A stretch of DNA of 7,483 nt from Acidobacteriaceae bacterium (GTDB taxonomy: Bacteria; Acidobacteriota; Terriglobia; Bryobacterales; Bryobacteraceae), in the NCBI GenBank assembly GCA_019246575.1, contig JAFAQG010000757.1:1-7483 (forward strand). Reading direction: 5' to 3'. How positions within the stretch are numbered: position 1 is the first letter of the stretch; each line of letters begins with the position of its first letter. The position numbers and the translations under genes are program-made. The notes under the pieces were generated by a model, which ran no database searches, was not told the DNA's origin, and worked only from the letters and a program-made list of their open reading frames with translations. Shown one piece after another: positions 1 through 6,578 of this stretch.

Positions 1-60
1 TGCTCCGCCGTCCGCAAATCCTAACGCCGCGCCGAGCAGGAGAACAACAAGCGCTCTCAA
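1..60 (-). CDS. Start of a probable exported protein (3' end beyond window)
   Basis: Twenty codons read from TTG at 60 to the window edge without a stop: MRALVVLLLGAALGFADGGA, with the TTG read as Met. The Arg followed by a run of Leu, Val and Ala, then small residues, looks like a signal peptide or anchor. The TTG overlaps the TGA of the preceding gene (TTGA, 57-60), the same arrangement as three other junctions here. There is no ATG in this frame in the preceding 36 bases and no strong ribosome binding site, so it would depend on translational coupling. Copper chaperones of the SCO type often sit near ctaG, but nothing in these 20 residues identifies the family. Confidence 0.5.
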   Translation of the reverse strand, partial: MRALVVLLLGAALGFADGGA

Positions 61-2144
61 TGCATCATGCCGCGCATCTGCATCGGCTGAAACAGGATCC
101 AGACTCCGGCAACGTACAGCGCACACGAAAGCGCTGCCCATGGCAACATCACGCCCAGCGCTCGTCGCAATAACGCGCCTGTCTCCTTCACAATTCGCCA
201 ACAGACATATAGCGTTAGCAAAAGCCCGGCATCCAGAATGAGCAATTGCAGCGACGTAAGCCAGCTTGACATCGAAGCGCCCCAACTCGTCGCGAAATGA
301 TACAGCAGGTGCGCGGCCCACATCGCAATGCCGATGGGAACGAGCGCGAATGTAAATCGCCGCGCCATAGACGTAGTCAAAGCGGGTGCGATAACTAACC
401 CCGCGATAACCAACGCCGCGATAGTCGCAGGCACCATGTGCATGTGCTCCCACATCATCACTGGATCCACCATCCCCACTGCATTGATAAACGCTCCAAT
501 CACGATCAGGGCGGCGAGGACGGCCAGATCCGTTCGCCTCGAAAAGCGCCCCACCGATGACCGGTACGGGTCGGCCATGAGCGGCGCCCCAGGCGTTACG
601 CTCACCAGCGAAACGTTCTCATGCGGGCAGGCCTTCACGCAATCAAGACAGAATGTGCAATCTATGTTGCCCGCTTTTTTCGGCTGAAACAGCAACAGCT
701 CGCATCCGCGCGTGCGATCGTTTCCTCGTATGCAATCGTAAGTCCGGCAGCTCTCGCACACTCTCCTACTTGTAACGCCGACCTCGCGCGGCGACATGAG
801 CGACGCGACGAAGTGAAACTGACCAATAGGACAGACGTACTTACAGAAGCTCGCGCCGCGAAACAATCCATCAATCACAACCGCCGCCGCGAAATATCCG
901 GCCATGATCCACGCCGTCAACCACGGACTGTCCCAAAGACTGAACGCCTCATACGCCCACAAATAAAAAGCCAGCAGCGCAATCGCAATCCACTTATTGC
1001 GCAACGCTCGCGGCCAGCGCAGCTTCGCCGGCAACACCCTTCGCCCGAAATCGCGAACAAGGGTGAACGGGCAAGCCATGCAAAACAGATTGCCTACAAC
1101 CAGCAAAGCAATCAGCGACAGCGCGCGCCAATGTATCCACGGCAATACACCCGCCAGATTGATTGGCGTCACTTGCGCGCCGAAGAACCCGTCCGCCATC
1201 ACCGCCAGCGCGAGAACCAGCATTACGCACTGCGCAACCCGTCGAAGTTGTGGAGCGCGCAAGCGCACCAGCAGCGAACGTTGCCCCACCCGCACCCGCC
1301 GCTTCACAATAGCCGGCAACGGCCGCACCGCTCGCGATCCCGACACTAGCCGCATAACCATGGCAACCGCCGGGACCAGATAGATCACCGATCCCGGCAC
1401 CCACATAATCGCCCCCGCAAGCGCCTGGTCGTCGTGCGCGCTCATTCCACCCCCGCGGACTGATTCGTAGCTCGGGTACAACACTCGGCCACAGAAGATC
1501 AAAAATGCCGACAGCGCCGTGTTGAGCACATCCGCAAACACCAGGTAGGGTATGCCCGTCCACTCGGGCCAGCGCGGGCGTCCCGGGCCGGGCCGTATTA
1601 CGGGCCACCAAAAGAGAATCCCAGTCCAGAAAAACGACGCATGCTGCGCTTCGTGCCACCGCGGCGACCGCAGCGCCAGTTCATAGAAGAACGGCAAATG
1701 CCACAAAATTGTGCTCACTGCGAAAGCAATCCAAGCCAATGGCGGCGAGGTCAGCCAGCGAAACAATCGCCTCAATACGGGCCAGGCGAGAAACGGCCCA
1801 AGCCCTTCTTTTACGAACTGTCTCGGCAATCCCCGCAATAACGGCAGAACCGGATGACCAAGCAACACCAAAGGCGGCGCAATCATCATCAGCATCAGAT
1901 GCTGGGTCATGTGCGCCCACAGGAACAGGCGGTCGAACACATCGAGCGGCGATTCGTTCGCCAGGAACACAACGGCCAGGCCACTCAGAAATGCAGCCAT
2001 GCGCTCCGCGTCCTGTGTGTCGCGCGCTAGCCTGCCGCCGCGCAGCCATCCGCGAACATACACGAAACCGATGATCAGCAGTATCGCGACGGAACCGGCG
2101 TTTACGTTCCACGATCGAAGCGCCGCATTCGCAACAGCGTTCAC
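57..2144 (-). CDS. ctaG: CtaG-type oxidase assembly protein fused to a NapH/CcoG-like 4Fe-4S membrane protein
   Basis: A 695-residue polytopic membrane protein of two parts. Residues 1-268 match the caa3 assembly factor CtaG: about seven helices with conserved His in WAHMTQHLMLMMIAPP (His78, His82), WHLPFFYE (His149) and HEAQHASFFW (His164, His168). Residues about 300-510 resemble NapH/CcoG/NosR-type proteins, with CxxCP (355-358), CKYVCPIGQF (434-438), an unusual CX2CX4CX9C set (463, 466, 471, 481) and a classical CX2CX2CX3CP ferredoxin motif (496, 499, 502, 506), enough for two 4Fe-4S clusters. Residues 538-695 add about five helices and end in a Met/His-rich tail (QPMQMRGMMH). The start is GTG at 2144, overlapping the cytochrome b TGA as GTGA; no better start is seen. 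The likely role is copper-centre assembly of the oxidase, with the Fe-S half supplying electrons. The function of the fusion is inferred. Confidence 0.88.
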   Translation of the reverse strand: MNAVANAALRSWNVNAGSVAILLIIGFVYVRGWLRGGRLARDTQDAERMAAFLSGLAVVFLANESPLDVFDRLFLWAHMTQHLMLMMIAPPLVLLGHPVLPLLRGLPRQFVKEGLGPFLAWPVLRRLFRWLTSPPLAWIAFAVSTILWHLPFFYELALRSPRWHEAQHASFFWTGILFWWPVIRPGPGRPRWPEWTGIPYLVFADVLNTALSAFLIFCGRVLYPSYESVRGGGMSAHDDQALAGAIMWVPGSVIYLVPAVAMVMRLVSGSRAVRPLPAIVKRRVRVGQRSLLVRLRAPQLRRVAQCVMLVLALAVMADGFFGAQVTPINLAGVLPWIHWRALSLIALLVVGNLFCMACPFTLVRDFGRRVLPAKLRWPRALRNKWIAIALLAFYLWAYEAFSLWDSPWLTAWIMAGYFAAAVVIDGLFRGASFCKYVCPIGQFHFVASLMSPREVGVTSRRVCESCRTYDCIRGNDRTRGCELLLFQPKKAGNIDCTFCLDCVKACPHENVSLVSVTPGAPLMADPYRSSVGRFSRRTDLAVLAALIVIGAFINAVGMVDPVMMWEHMHMVPATIAALVIAGLVIAPALTTSMARRFTFALVPIGIAMWAAHLLYHFATSWGASMSSWLTSLQLLILDAGLLLTLYVCWRIVKETGALLRRALGVMLPWAALSCALYVAGVWILFQPMQMRGMMH

Positions 2145-3655
2145 GGCCGGTTCTGCTGCACGCCCGCCCTCGCCTCCGGTACGACAATCGCGAAATCGCG
2201 TGGCAATTTATTCTCGGGTGGACTCGAATTGCGGACTGGCGGCGTCGATTTCGGATTTAGCGTGAGCATAAACGAGACCAGCGCATCCACTTCCGCGGGG
2301 CTCAGCTTCTTTCCGTACGCCGGCATGTTACCGCCGCCTTGAATCACCTGGCGTATCATTTCATCTCTTGTCAAGCGTGTCGCCACCGCGTCCAGTGCTG
2401 GACCCCTCTGTCCGCCCACGCCGCCCAGCGCGTGACAATCCCTGCACTGCTTGTTTTGAAACACGATCGCGCCGTGAATCTGCAAGGGCGTCCGACCCCT
2501 CACAAACTGAACGGGAATCGCGTTACCGCTCCAGGCCCCCATGTGCGGCGCCCAGGGCGATGTCAGGCCCATGTACGCCAGAACGCCAATCACCATCATG
2601 ATGAAAATTACGGAAAGCACCGCCACCGGTCTGCGCCGCGGACTTTTTTCGCCCGTGCCCGCAATGAAAGGAAGCACCAGTAGAAAAATAATCATCAACG
2701 CCGGGGCCGCGAACAGAACAACCACTTCCATCCAATCCGGTAAAAGCGCCAGCGCTGCAAAGATCGCGAGAAAGTAAAAATCCGGCCGCGGATCCGTATC
2801 GACAAGCGTCGGGTTCGGCGGCCCACCGGGACCCTTTGGTCCAAAGAAGAATGCGCAACCTAAGATTCCGACGATAACGATGGCTGCGAATATCAGGTCT
2901 TTCCCGATCGCTTGCGGAACAAACGGCACACCCTCTCTGCGCAGAATATCCGCGTACTCCGCGTCATAAGTCGCCTTGTGAACGGGATGCCCGGGTTTCG
3001 GATATTCGTTAATTCCCTTAGTCAACACGAGGCGCAGATGCATGCTGACCGTAGCAATGATTAATCCCGGAATTATGAACACGTGCAGCGTAAAAAACCG
3101 CGACAGCGTTTCGCCCGCTATTATGGGCCCCGCTAAAAGAAGATGCACTAATTGCGAGCCGATCAGCGGGACCCGGCCAGTGATGGAAGCGCCGATCGTC
3201 AGCCCCCAGTACGCGTCCTGATCGAACCGCATCACCTGGCCCGTGAACGCCATTGCCAGCGTACTGAGCAACAGAAACACGCCGCTCACCCAGGTAAGTT
3301 CGCGCGGATACTTGTACGCACCGAAGAGAAATACCTGAATCATGTGCGCGGTCATGATGGCGACCATGAAATTCGATCCCCAGTTATGTACCGCGCGCAA
3401 ATACCAGCCCCAAAATTGCGCATGATTTAGATATTCAAGGCTCGTGTATGCTTCGTTCGTCGATGGAATGTACACAAACGCGAGACACGCACCTGTGATC
3501 ACCTGGATGATGAAGCACAGCAGCGTCGCGCTTCCGAACACGTAGAACCAACTACCTGCGCTCGCCGGAACCTCGTGGCCGGCGGTCGATGCATAGAGCG
3601 CTGTCAGATGCAGCCGGTCATCCAGCCAGACGGCGATTTTCCTGAGCCAGTTCAT
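2141..3655 (-). CDS. Full-length cytochrome b fused to a C-terminal monoheme cytochrome c domain
   Basis: A 504-residue quinol-oxidising core subunit. Residues 1-365 form a complete, unsplit cytochrome b with about eight helices. Heme b ligands are His90 and His104 (helix B) and His191 and His206 (helix D). The helix D pair has 14 residues between, the b6-type spacing, whereas mitochondrial-type bc1 has 13. The surrounding text (VHNW, PRELTWVSG, LHVFIIP) is also b6-like. The position matching the b6 cysteine that binds the extra heme c covalently is Val39. The Qo motif is PDFY (291-294) in place of PEWY. After the last helix, residues about 385-470 form a cytochrome c domain with CRDCH at 404-408 and likely axial Met444 (NMPAY), followed by a polar tail. 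The ATG at 3655 lies 15 nt after the Rieske stop; the TGA overlaps the next start. The fused c domain may do part of the job of cytochrome c1. Confidence 0.95.
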   Translation of the reverse strand: MNWLRKIAVWLDDRLHLTALYASTAGHEVPASAGSWFYVFGSATLLCFIIQVITGACLAFVYIPSTNEAYTSLEYLNHAQFWGWYLRAVHNWGSNFMVAIMTAHMIQVFLFGAYKYPRELTWVSGVFLLLSTLAMAFTGQVMRFDQDAYWGLTIGASITGRVPLIGSQLVHLLLAGPIIAGETLSRFFTLHVFIIPGLIIATVSMHLRLVLTKGINEYPKPGHPVHKATYDAEYADILRREGVPFVPQAIGKDLIFAAIVIVGILGCAFFFGPKGPGGPPNPTLVDTDPRPDFYFLAIFAALALLPDWMEVVVLFAAPALMIIFLLVLPFIAGTGEKSPRRRPVAVLSVIFIMMVIGVLAYMGLTSPWAPHMGAWSGNAIPVQFVRGRTPLQIHGAIVFQNKQCRDCHALGGVGGQRGPALDAVATRLTRDEMIRQVIQGGGNMPAYGKKLSPAEVDALVSFMLTLNPKSTPPVRNSSPPENKLPRDFAIVVPEARAGVQQNRP

Positions 3656-3670
3656 ACGGGTGTGCCGAAC

Positions 3671-4222
3671 CTACACGGGAGTCGAGAGCGTCGGCATCTC
3701 TCCGCCCTTTACCCACAATTCGCCGCTCTCGACTTTATAGTCGTACTGAAACAATCCACGCGGCGGCGGACCGGCAGCGCGCGATCCGTCCTCGTAGTAC
3801 GCCCCACCATGGCACGGGCACAAAAACAATCCCGATTGCTGAAACCATCTCACCGGACATCCCAGGTGCGTGCAGTTGATCGCGAATACCTGGAACGCAT
3901 TGCCGTGGATGTGACGCACCCAGCACGGAATATCGGCGGTTTCGCCGTCCCACGGACGAGTGAAGGGATTCCGATACGTCGCAATCCGCGTCGTATTCTC
4001 CGGAAAATTTTCGAGCGCCCCCAACGAAATCCAACTACGCGGATCCTTTCTTTCCACAAAACTCGAGAACACGAACCCGATCAGCGGTATCGCAAGCAAT
4101 ACTCCCGCAGCCACGTTCGCGGCAACACCCACCGTGAACAGCCAATCGCGCCTCGTCGGCTCGGGTGTGTTCCCCTTCATCTCGGCTGGCGGAGTTTCAA
4201 GTGCCGTCTTCGATTCGATCAT
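3671..4222 (-). CDS. qcrA: Rieske 2Fe-2S protein of the cytochrome bc complex
   Basis: A 183-residue high-potential iron-sulfur subunit that takes the first electron from quinol at the Qo site. A twin-arginine motif (TRRDWLF, Arg24-Arg25) precedes one uncleaved membrane anchor (about 31-55), consistent with Tat export of the folded cluster protein. Cluster ligands are Cys117 and His119 in CTHLGC and Cys135 and His138 in CPCHGG; Cys122 and Cys137 can form the usual disulfide. GPPPR at 151-155 is the proline loop. Cys100, in DIPCWVRH, is an extra cysteine not needed by the fold. The ATG at 4222 overlaps the preceding stop (ATGA) and has a strong GGGAGGAG site upstream. Cytochrome b follows after 15 nt. 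The symbol is assigned by complex type; petA would be equally defensible. Confidence 0.96.
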   Translation of the reverse strand: MIESKTALETPPAEMKGNTPEPTRRDWLFTVGVAANVAAGVLLAIPLIGFVFSSFVERKDPRSWISLGALENFPENTTRIATYRNPFTRPWDGETADIPCWVRHIHGNAFQVFAINCTHLGCPVRWFQQSGLFLCPCHGGAYYEDGSRAAGPPPRGLFQYDYKVESGELWVKGGEMPTLSTPV

Positions 4223-5088
4223 CTGACTCCTCCCTGGCTGCTGCTTCCTGTGTCCTTGTTCCCTTCTTTCTCCTCACGGCGCGGACTGCCAGGTCCGTGT
4301 CCGCTACCTTCGTTGCCTCTCGTCATCTCGCCTGTCTGGCCCGTGTCCGTAACGTCGTTGTCGGTCGTCCCTTCGACATTCGCGGGACGCTGCGATCCCA
4401 GGTATGCCACAACGTCGGTGATATCTCGATCGCTCAACGCACGTCCCATGTTCAGGAAGCGGTAATTCGGCATCCCGAGATCCGGACGTCCGACGATGAC
4501 CGACGTGCGCAGCATCTGATCCGTAACCAGCGACAGATATGACGCGTTCGTCACTGGGCCGATCGGAGCACCCGGTCCGTGGCACATGAAGCAATCTTTC
4601 CCGAAAATCTGCTTACCATGATTCGCGTCTCCGCTGCTCTGCGCGGTGTACGCCGGAAGCGTAGCGCCTTTGAGCTTTGCGCCGCCCTTGCCCCAGTTAT
4701 CAAAAATTCCATTTACGAGCGCGTCGATTTGCTTGTCGGTAAGCGGCCCGCCCTGGCTGCGTGCCCACGCGGGCATCCCGTTTGCCGGCCGCCCATTTGC
4801 AACGGTATTCCTGAGCGTCTCTTTCGGAATTACAGCCACATACAGCGCATCATTCAAAATTCGCGCCGGCCCGTTCTTCCCCTCACTGCCGTGACATCCT
4901 GCGCAGTTGCTCTCGAACAGCACCTTGAAATCCAGGATGCTCTCCCGGTTCAAAGCTTGCGCTTCTTGCGCTTTCGGTTTGCCTGGTGGCTCGCATGATG
5001 TCACCCACATTGTGGCCGCGCACACAATCCCCATGACCACCCAGACAACTGTTCGCGGCGAACTCGTCTCCGGGCCGGCCGTCGTCAT
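4219..5088 (-). CDS. Diheme c-type cytochrome lipoprotein
   Basis: A 289-residue electron carrier. An N-terminal helix (about 14-31) ends in VTSC, a lipobox-like site with Cys32 as the predicted lipidated residue, so it is probably anchored on the periplasmic face. Two cytochrome c domains follow: CAGCH at 62-66 with likely axial Met105 (NGMPAW), and CFMCH at 166-170 with likely axial Met206 (LGMPNY). Residues from about 233 to the end form a hydrophilic, probably disordered tail rich in Gly, Ser, Thr, Asn and Glu. I chose the ATG at 5088 because it makes a 4-base ATGA overlap with the preceding stop, is followed directly by the signal sequence, and has GAGG about 10 nt upstream; the open frame further upstream is a shadow of the preceding gene. 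Placed between oxidase and Rieske genes, it may replace cytochrome c1 or carry electrons from the bc complex to the oxidase. Confidence 0.93.
   Translation of the reverse strand: MTTAGPETSSPRTVVWVVMGIVCAATMWVTSCEPPGKPKAQEAQALNRESILDFKVLFESNCAGCHGSEGKNGPARILNDALYVAVIPKETLRNTVANGRPANGMPAWARSQGGPLTDKQIDALVNGIFDNWGKGGAKLKGATLPAYTAQSSGDANHGKQIFGKDCFMCHGPGAPIGPVTNASYLSLVTDQMLRTSVIVGRPDLGMPNYRFLNMGRALSDRDITDVVAYLGSQRPANVEGTTDNDVTDTGQTGEMTRGNEGSGHGPGSPRREEKEGNKDTGSSSQGGVR
4227..4234 (-). promoter_or_regulatory. Strong ribosome binding site for the Rieske gene
   Basis: GGGAGGAG on the minus strand lies inside the last codons of the diheme cytochrome gene, 4 nt before the Rieske ATG at 4222. It is the best Shine-Dalgarno match I found in the window and fixes the Rieske start. 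It also means the 3' end of the cytochrome tail is constrained by its second role. Confidence 0.75.
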
Positions 5089-5951
5089 CGTTGACGATCC
5101 TCGCCTTCCTGTATACCGGGCGCGTGTAGGCCCGCCCGCTCGGCAAGCGTCCACGATTGCATCGTCTTGATACTCGTGCTGCGCGCAATGACATATCCGG
5201 CCACAAGCCCGAACGCAAGCTGACAAATCACGAACCACGGCCAACTGATCCTCTGGTTGAGCGCCGGGTTGAGTGCCGTTAGCGTGGTCGCCACCAGCCC
5301 GGTCCAAAACAAAGGCACCAGGATTCCGGCCCAGAATGGCGCGTACTTTGGAAACATAGGCAGCAGAACTGCATAGACGATCCCGACAAGAATCGAGATA
5401 ATTGCGTGACCTACTAATCCGGCGAAAAAAGCCAACCCGTTGTACTGCCGGAGTTGCTCGACACTCTCCATCCCGATCTGCGGAATAACCACTCCGGCCA
5501 ACAAGTTCACCGGATACCAGATACTGTGCCGCGCGATCAGCCCATACAGGCACGCAAGCACGGCCATAGCTGTACCGCCGGCAAGCCCACCCCAGAATCC
5601 GGACGAATACGGATGCACTTCTTCCGGTATCCGAACGCGATGCCGCTGCTCGCCCGCGCTCAATCTGACGACGGATCGCGCTTCCACCAGAATGGGGGCA
5701 GGCCGGCGCGCGGCATCGATCGGCACTTCTTCGTGCTCCTCATGCGGGATAACACTGTGCCACCATTGCACGGCCGACCACAGCCCGATAACAAGGCCCA
5801 CCGCGCTCACCGTCCAATGCGTCATCACTCCCGCAAACAGTAGCGTGATGCCGAATGCAAATACGATGGGCGAGAAAGTCGGTGCAGGCAGTTGAATATG
5901 TGTCTCCGGCGTGCGTTCTCCTGCCTCGCCGTGATCAATGTCGTGCGGCAT
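5085..5951 (-). CDS. Oxidase subunit IV-like N-terminus fused to a multi-helix membrane domain
   Basis: A 288-residue integral membrane protein of uncertain role. Residues 18-75 (THIQLPAPTFSP, two helices at about 28-44 and 47-65, then WWHSVIPHEEHEE) resemble the small subunit IV of bacterial aa3/caa3 oxidases, where a polar HxxLPxPT leader precedes a helical hairpin. A polar linker (76-113) leads to a second domain (115-258) with about four to five helices rich in Gly and Ala, including WYPVNLLAG, GHAIISILVGIVYAVLLPMFP and WPWFVICQLAFGLVAGYVIA. I do not know a function for this second part. I chose the ATG at 5951 because AGGGA sits 8 nt upstream; an in-frame ATG at 6005 would overlap subunit III by 43 nt and add a hydrophilic, non-family leader. 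Placement between oxidase and bc genes suggests a structural or bridging subunit. Its TGA overlaps the next ATG. Confidence 0.85.
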   Translation of the reverse strand: MPHDIDHGEAGERTPETHIQLPAPTFSPIVFAFGITLLFAGVMTHWTVSAVGLVIGLWSAVQWWHSVIPHEEHEEVPIDAARRPAPILVEARSVVRLSAGEQRHRVRIPEEVHPYSSGFWGGLAGGTAMAVLACLYGLIARHSIWYPVNLLAGVVIPQIGMESVEQLRQYNGLAFFAGLVGHAIISILVGIVYAVLLPMFPKYAPFWAGILVPLFWTGLVATTLTALNPALNQRISWPWFVICQLAFGLVAGYVIARSTSIKTMQSWTLAERAGLHAPGIQEGEDRQR

Positions 5952-5959
5952 ACGCGCGA

Positions 5960-5964
5960 TCCCT
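5960..5964 (-). promoter_or_regulatory. Ribosome binding site for the subunit IV-like gene
   Basis: AGGGA on the minus strand lies 8 nt before the ATG at 5951 and shares bases with the TAG stop of subunit III. This decides the start in favour of 5951 over the in-frame ATG at 6005 and suggests that ribosomes finishing subunit III reinitiate here. Confidence 0.6.
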
Positions 5965-6571
5965 ACCTGCCAATGAAGTAAACGACCGTAAATACTACCA
6001 CCCACACGCCGTCAACAAAATGCCAGTACCAGGAAAGAAACTTCACGCGTCGGAACTGGGTTTGTATGGGAAATCCGCGCAGAGTAACTATCAGCACAAG
6101 AAGCAGGAACGTAAGTCCAACCACCACGTGACTCGCGTGCAATCCGACTAACGAGTAGAAAGTCGTACCGAATAAGTTGGTCGACATCGTCAGATGGTCT
6201 TTGTAAATCAGCTTGTGCCACTCCACGCCCGTCGCCGTCAGGAACTCGCCACCCAGCAGTATCGTCGCGATCCACCATAACTTGAACCGCGCGAGATTGT
6301 TGTGCAGCAGCGCGTGCTCGGCAAAATATACCGTTAAACTGCTCGACCATAGGCAAAGGGTTGAAAACCAGGGAATCTCGAGTACGTCTTTCGGATACGG
6401 TCCCGTTAAGCTCGCGCCGATATAAACCAGGTAAGCCGCAACGAACATCGAGAACAGCGAAGTTTCCGTAATGATGAGAAAAATGACGCCGATAGCTCCG
6501 CGATCGGGAACTTTCCACGTTTGTGCCATCGCGAGCGCATCTGCTGGGAGTGGCGGGTTTGCTGCTGCCAT
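5963..6571 (-). CDS. ctaE: Cytochrome c oxidase subunit III
   Basis: Integral membrane subunit that stabilises the oxidase core and helps sustain proton uptake. The 202-residue product is the short bacterial form with about five membrane helices, rather than the seven-helix mitochondrial form. Family landmarks are Glu36 in ITETSLF (the conserved membrane-buried Glu), the GLHASHVVVGL segment at 143-153, and the C-terminal WYWHFVDGVWVVVF block at 181-194. The ATG at 6571 lies 7 nt after the subunit I stop, with only a weak purine-rich AGAGAG upstream, so translation may depend on coupling to subunit I. It ends TAG at 5963. The position directly after subunit I matches ctaD-ctaE order in many bacteria. 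Confidence 0.96.
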   Translation of the reverse strand: MAAANPPLPADALAMAQTWKVPDRGAIGVIFLIITETSLFSMFVAAYLVYIGASLTGPYPKDVLEIPWFSTLCLWSSSLTVYFAEHALLHNNLARFKLWWIATILLGGEFLTATGVEWHKLIYKDHLTMSTNLFGTTFYSLVGLHASHVVVGLTFLLLVLIVTLRGFPIQTQFRRVKFLSWYWHFVDGVWVVVFTVVYFIGR

Positions 6572-6578
6572 GGTCTCT

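Noticed and set aside
621..1349. Plus-strand open frame (about 242 codons) opposite the CtaG/4Fe-4S fusion
   Set aside because: Its composition is dominated by Arg, Gln, His and Pro, as expected from reading a membrane-protein gene in antisense. No domain is seen.
994..2187. Other minus-strand frames (994-1659 and 1681-2187) inside the CtaG fusion
   Set aside because: They are out-of-frame shadows of a continuous 695-residue frame with conserved motifs along its full length; no frameshift is needed.
3575..4465. Long plus-strand open frame (about 296 codons) opposite cytochrome b, Rieske and the diheme cytochrome
   Set aside because: It lies antisense to three clear genes, spans their boundaries, is rich in Arg, Pro and Ser without any recognisable motif or helix pattern, and has no support from context.
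5089..5553. N-terminal extension of the diheme cytochrome frame up to 5553
   Set aside because: The extension overlaps the real subunit IV-like gene, is Cys/Arg-rich with no homology pattern, and would bury the signal sequence and lipobox inside the protein. The ATG at 5088 gives a clean ATGA overlap.
5952..6005. Upstream ATG at 6005 for the subunit IV-like protein
   Set aside because: It would overlap subunit III by 43 nt, adds 18 residues unlike the family leader, and the 5951 ATG has its own AGGGA site.
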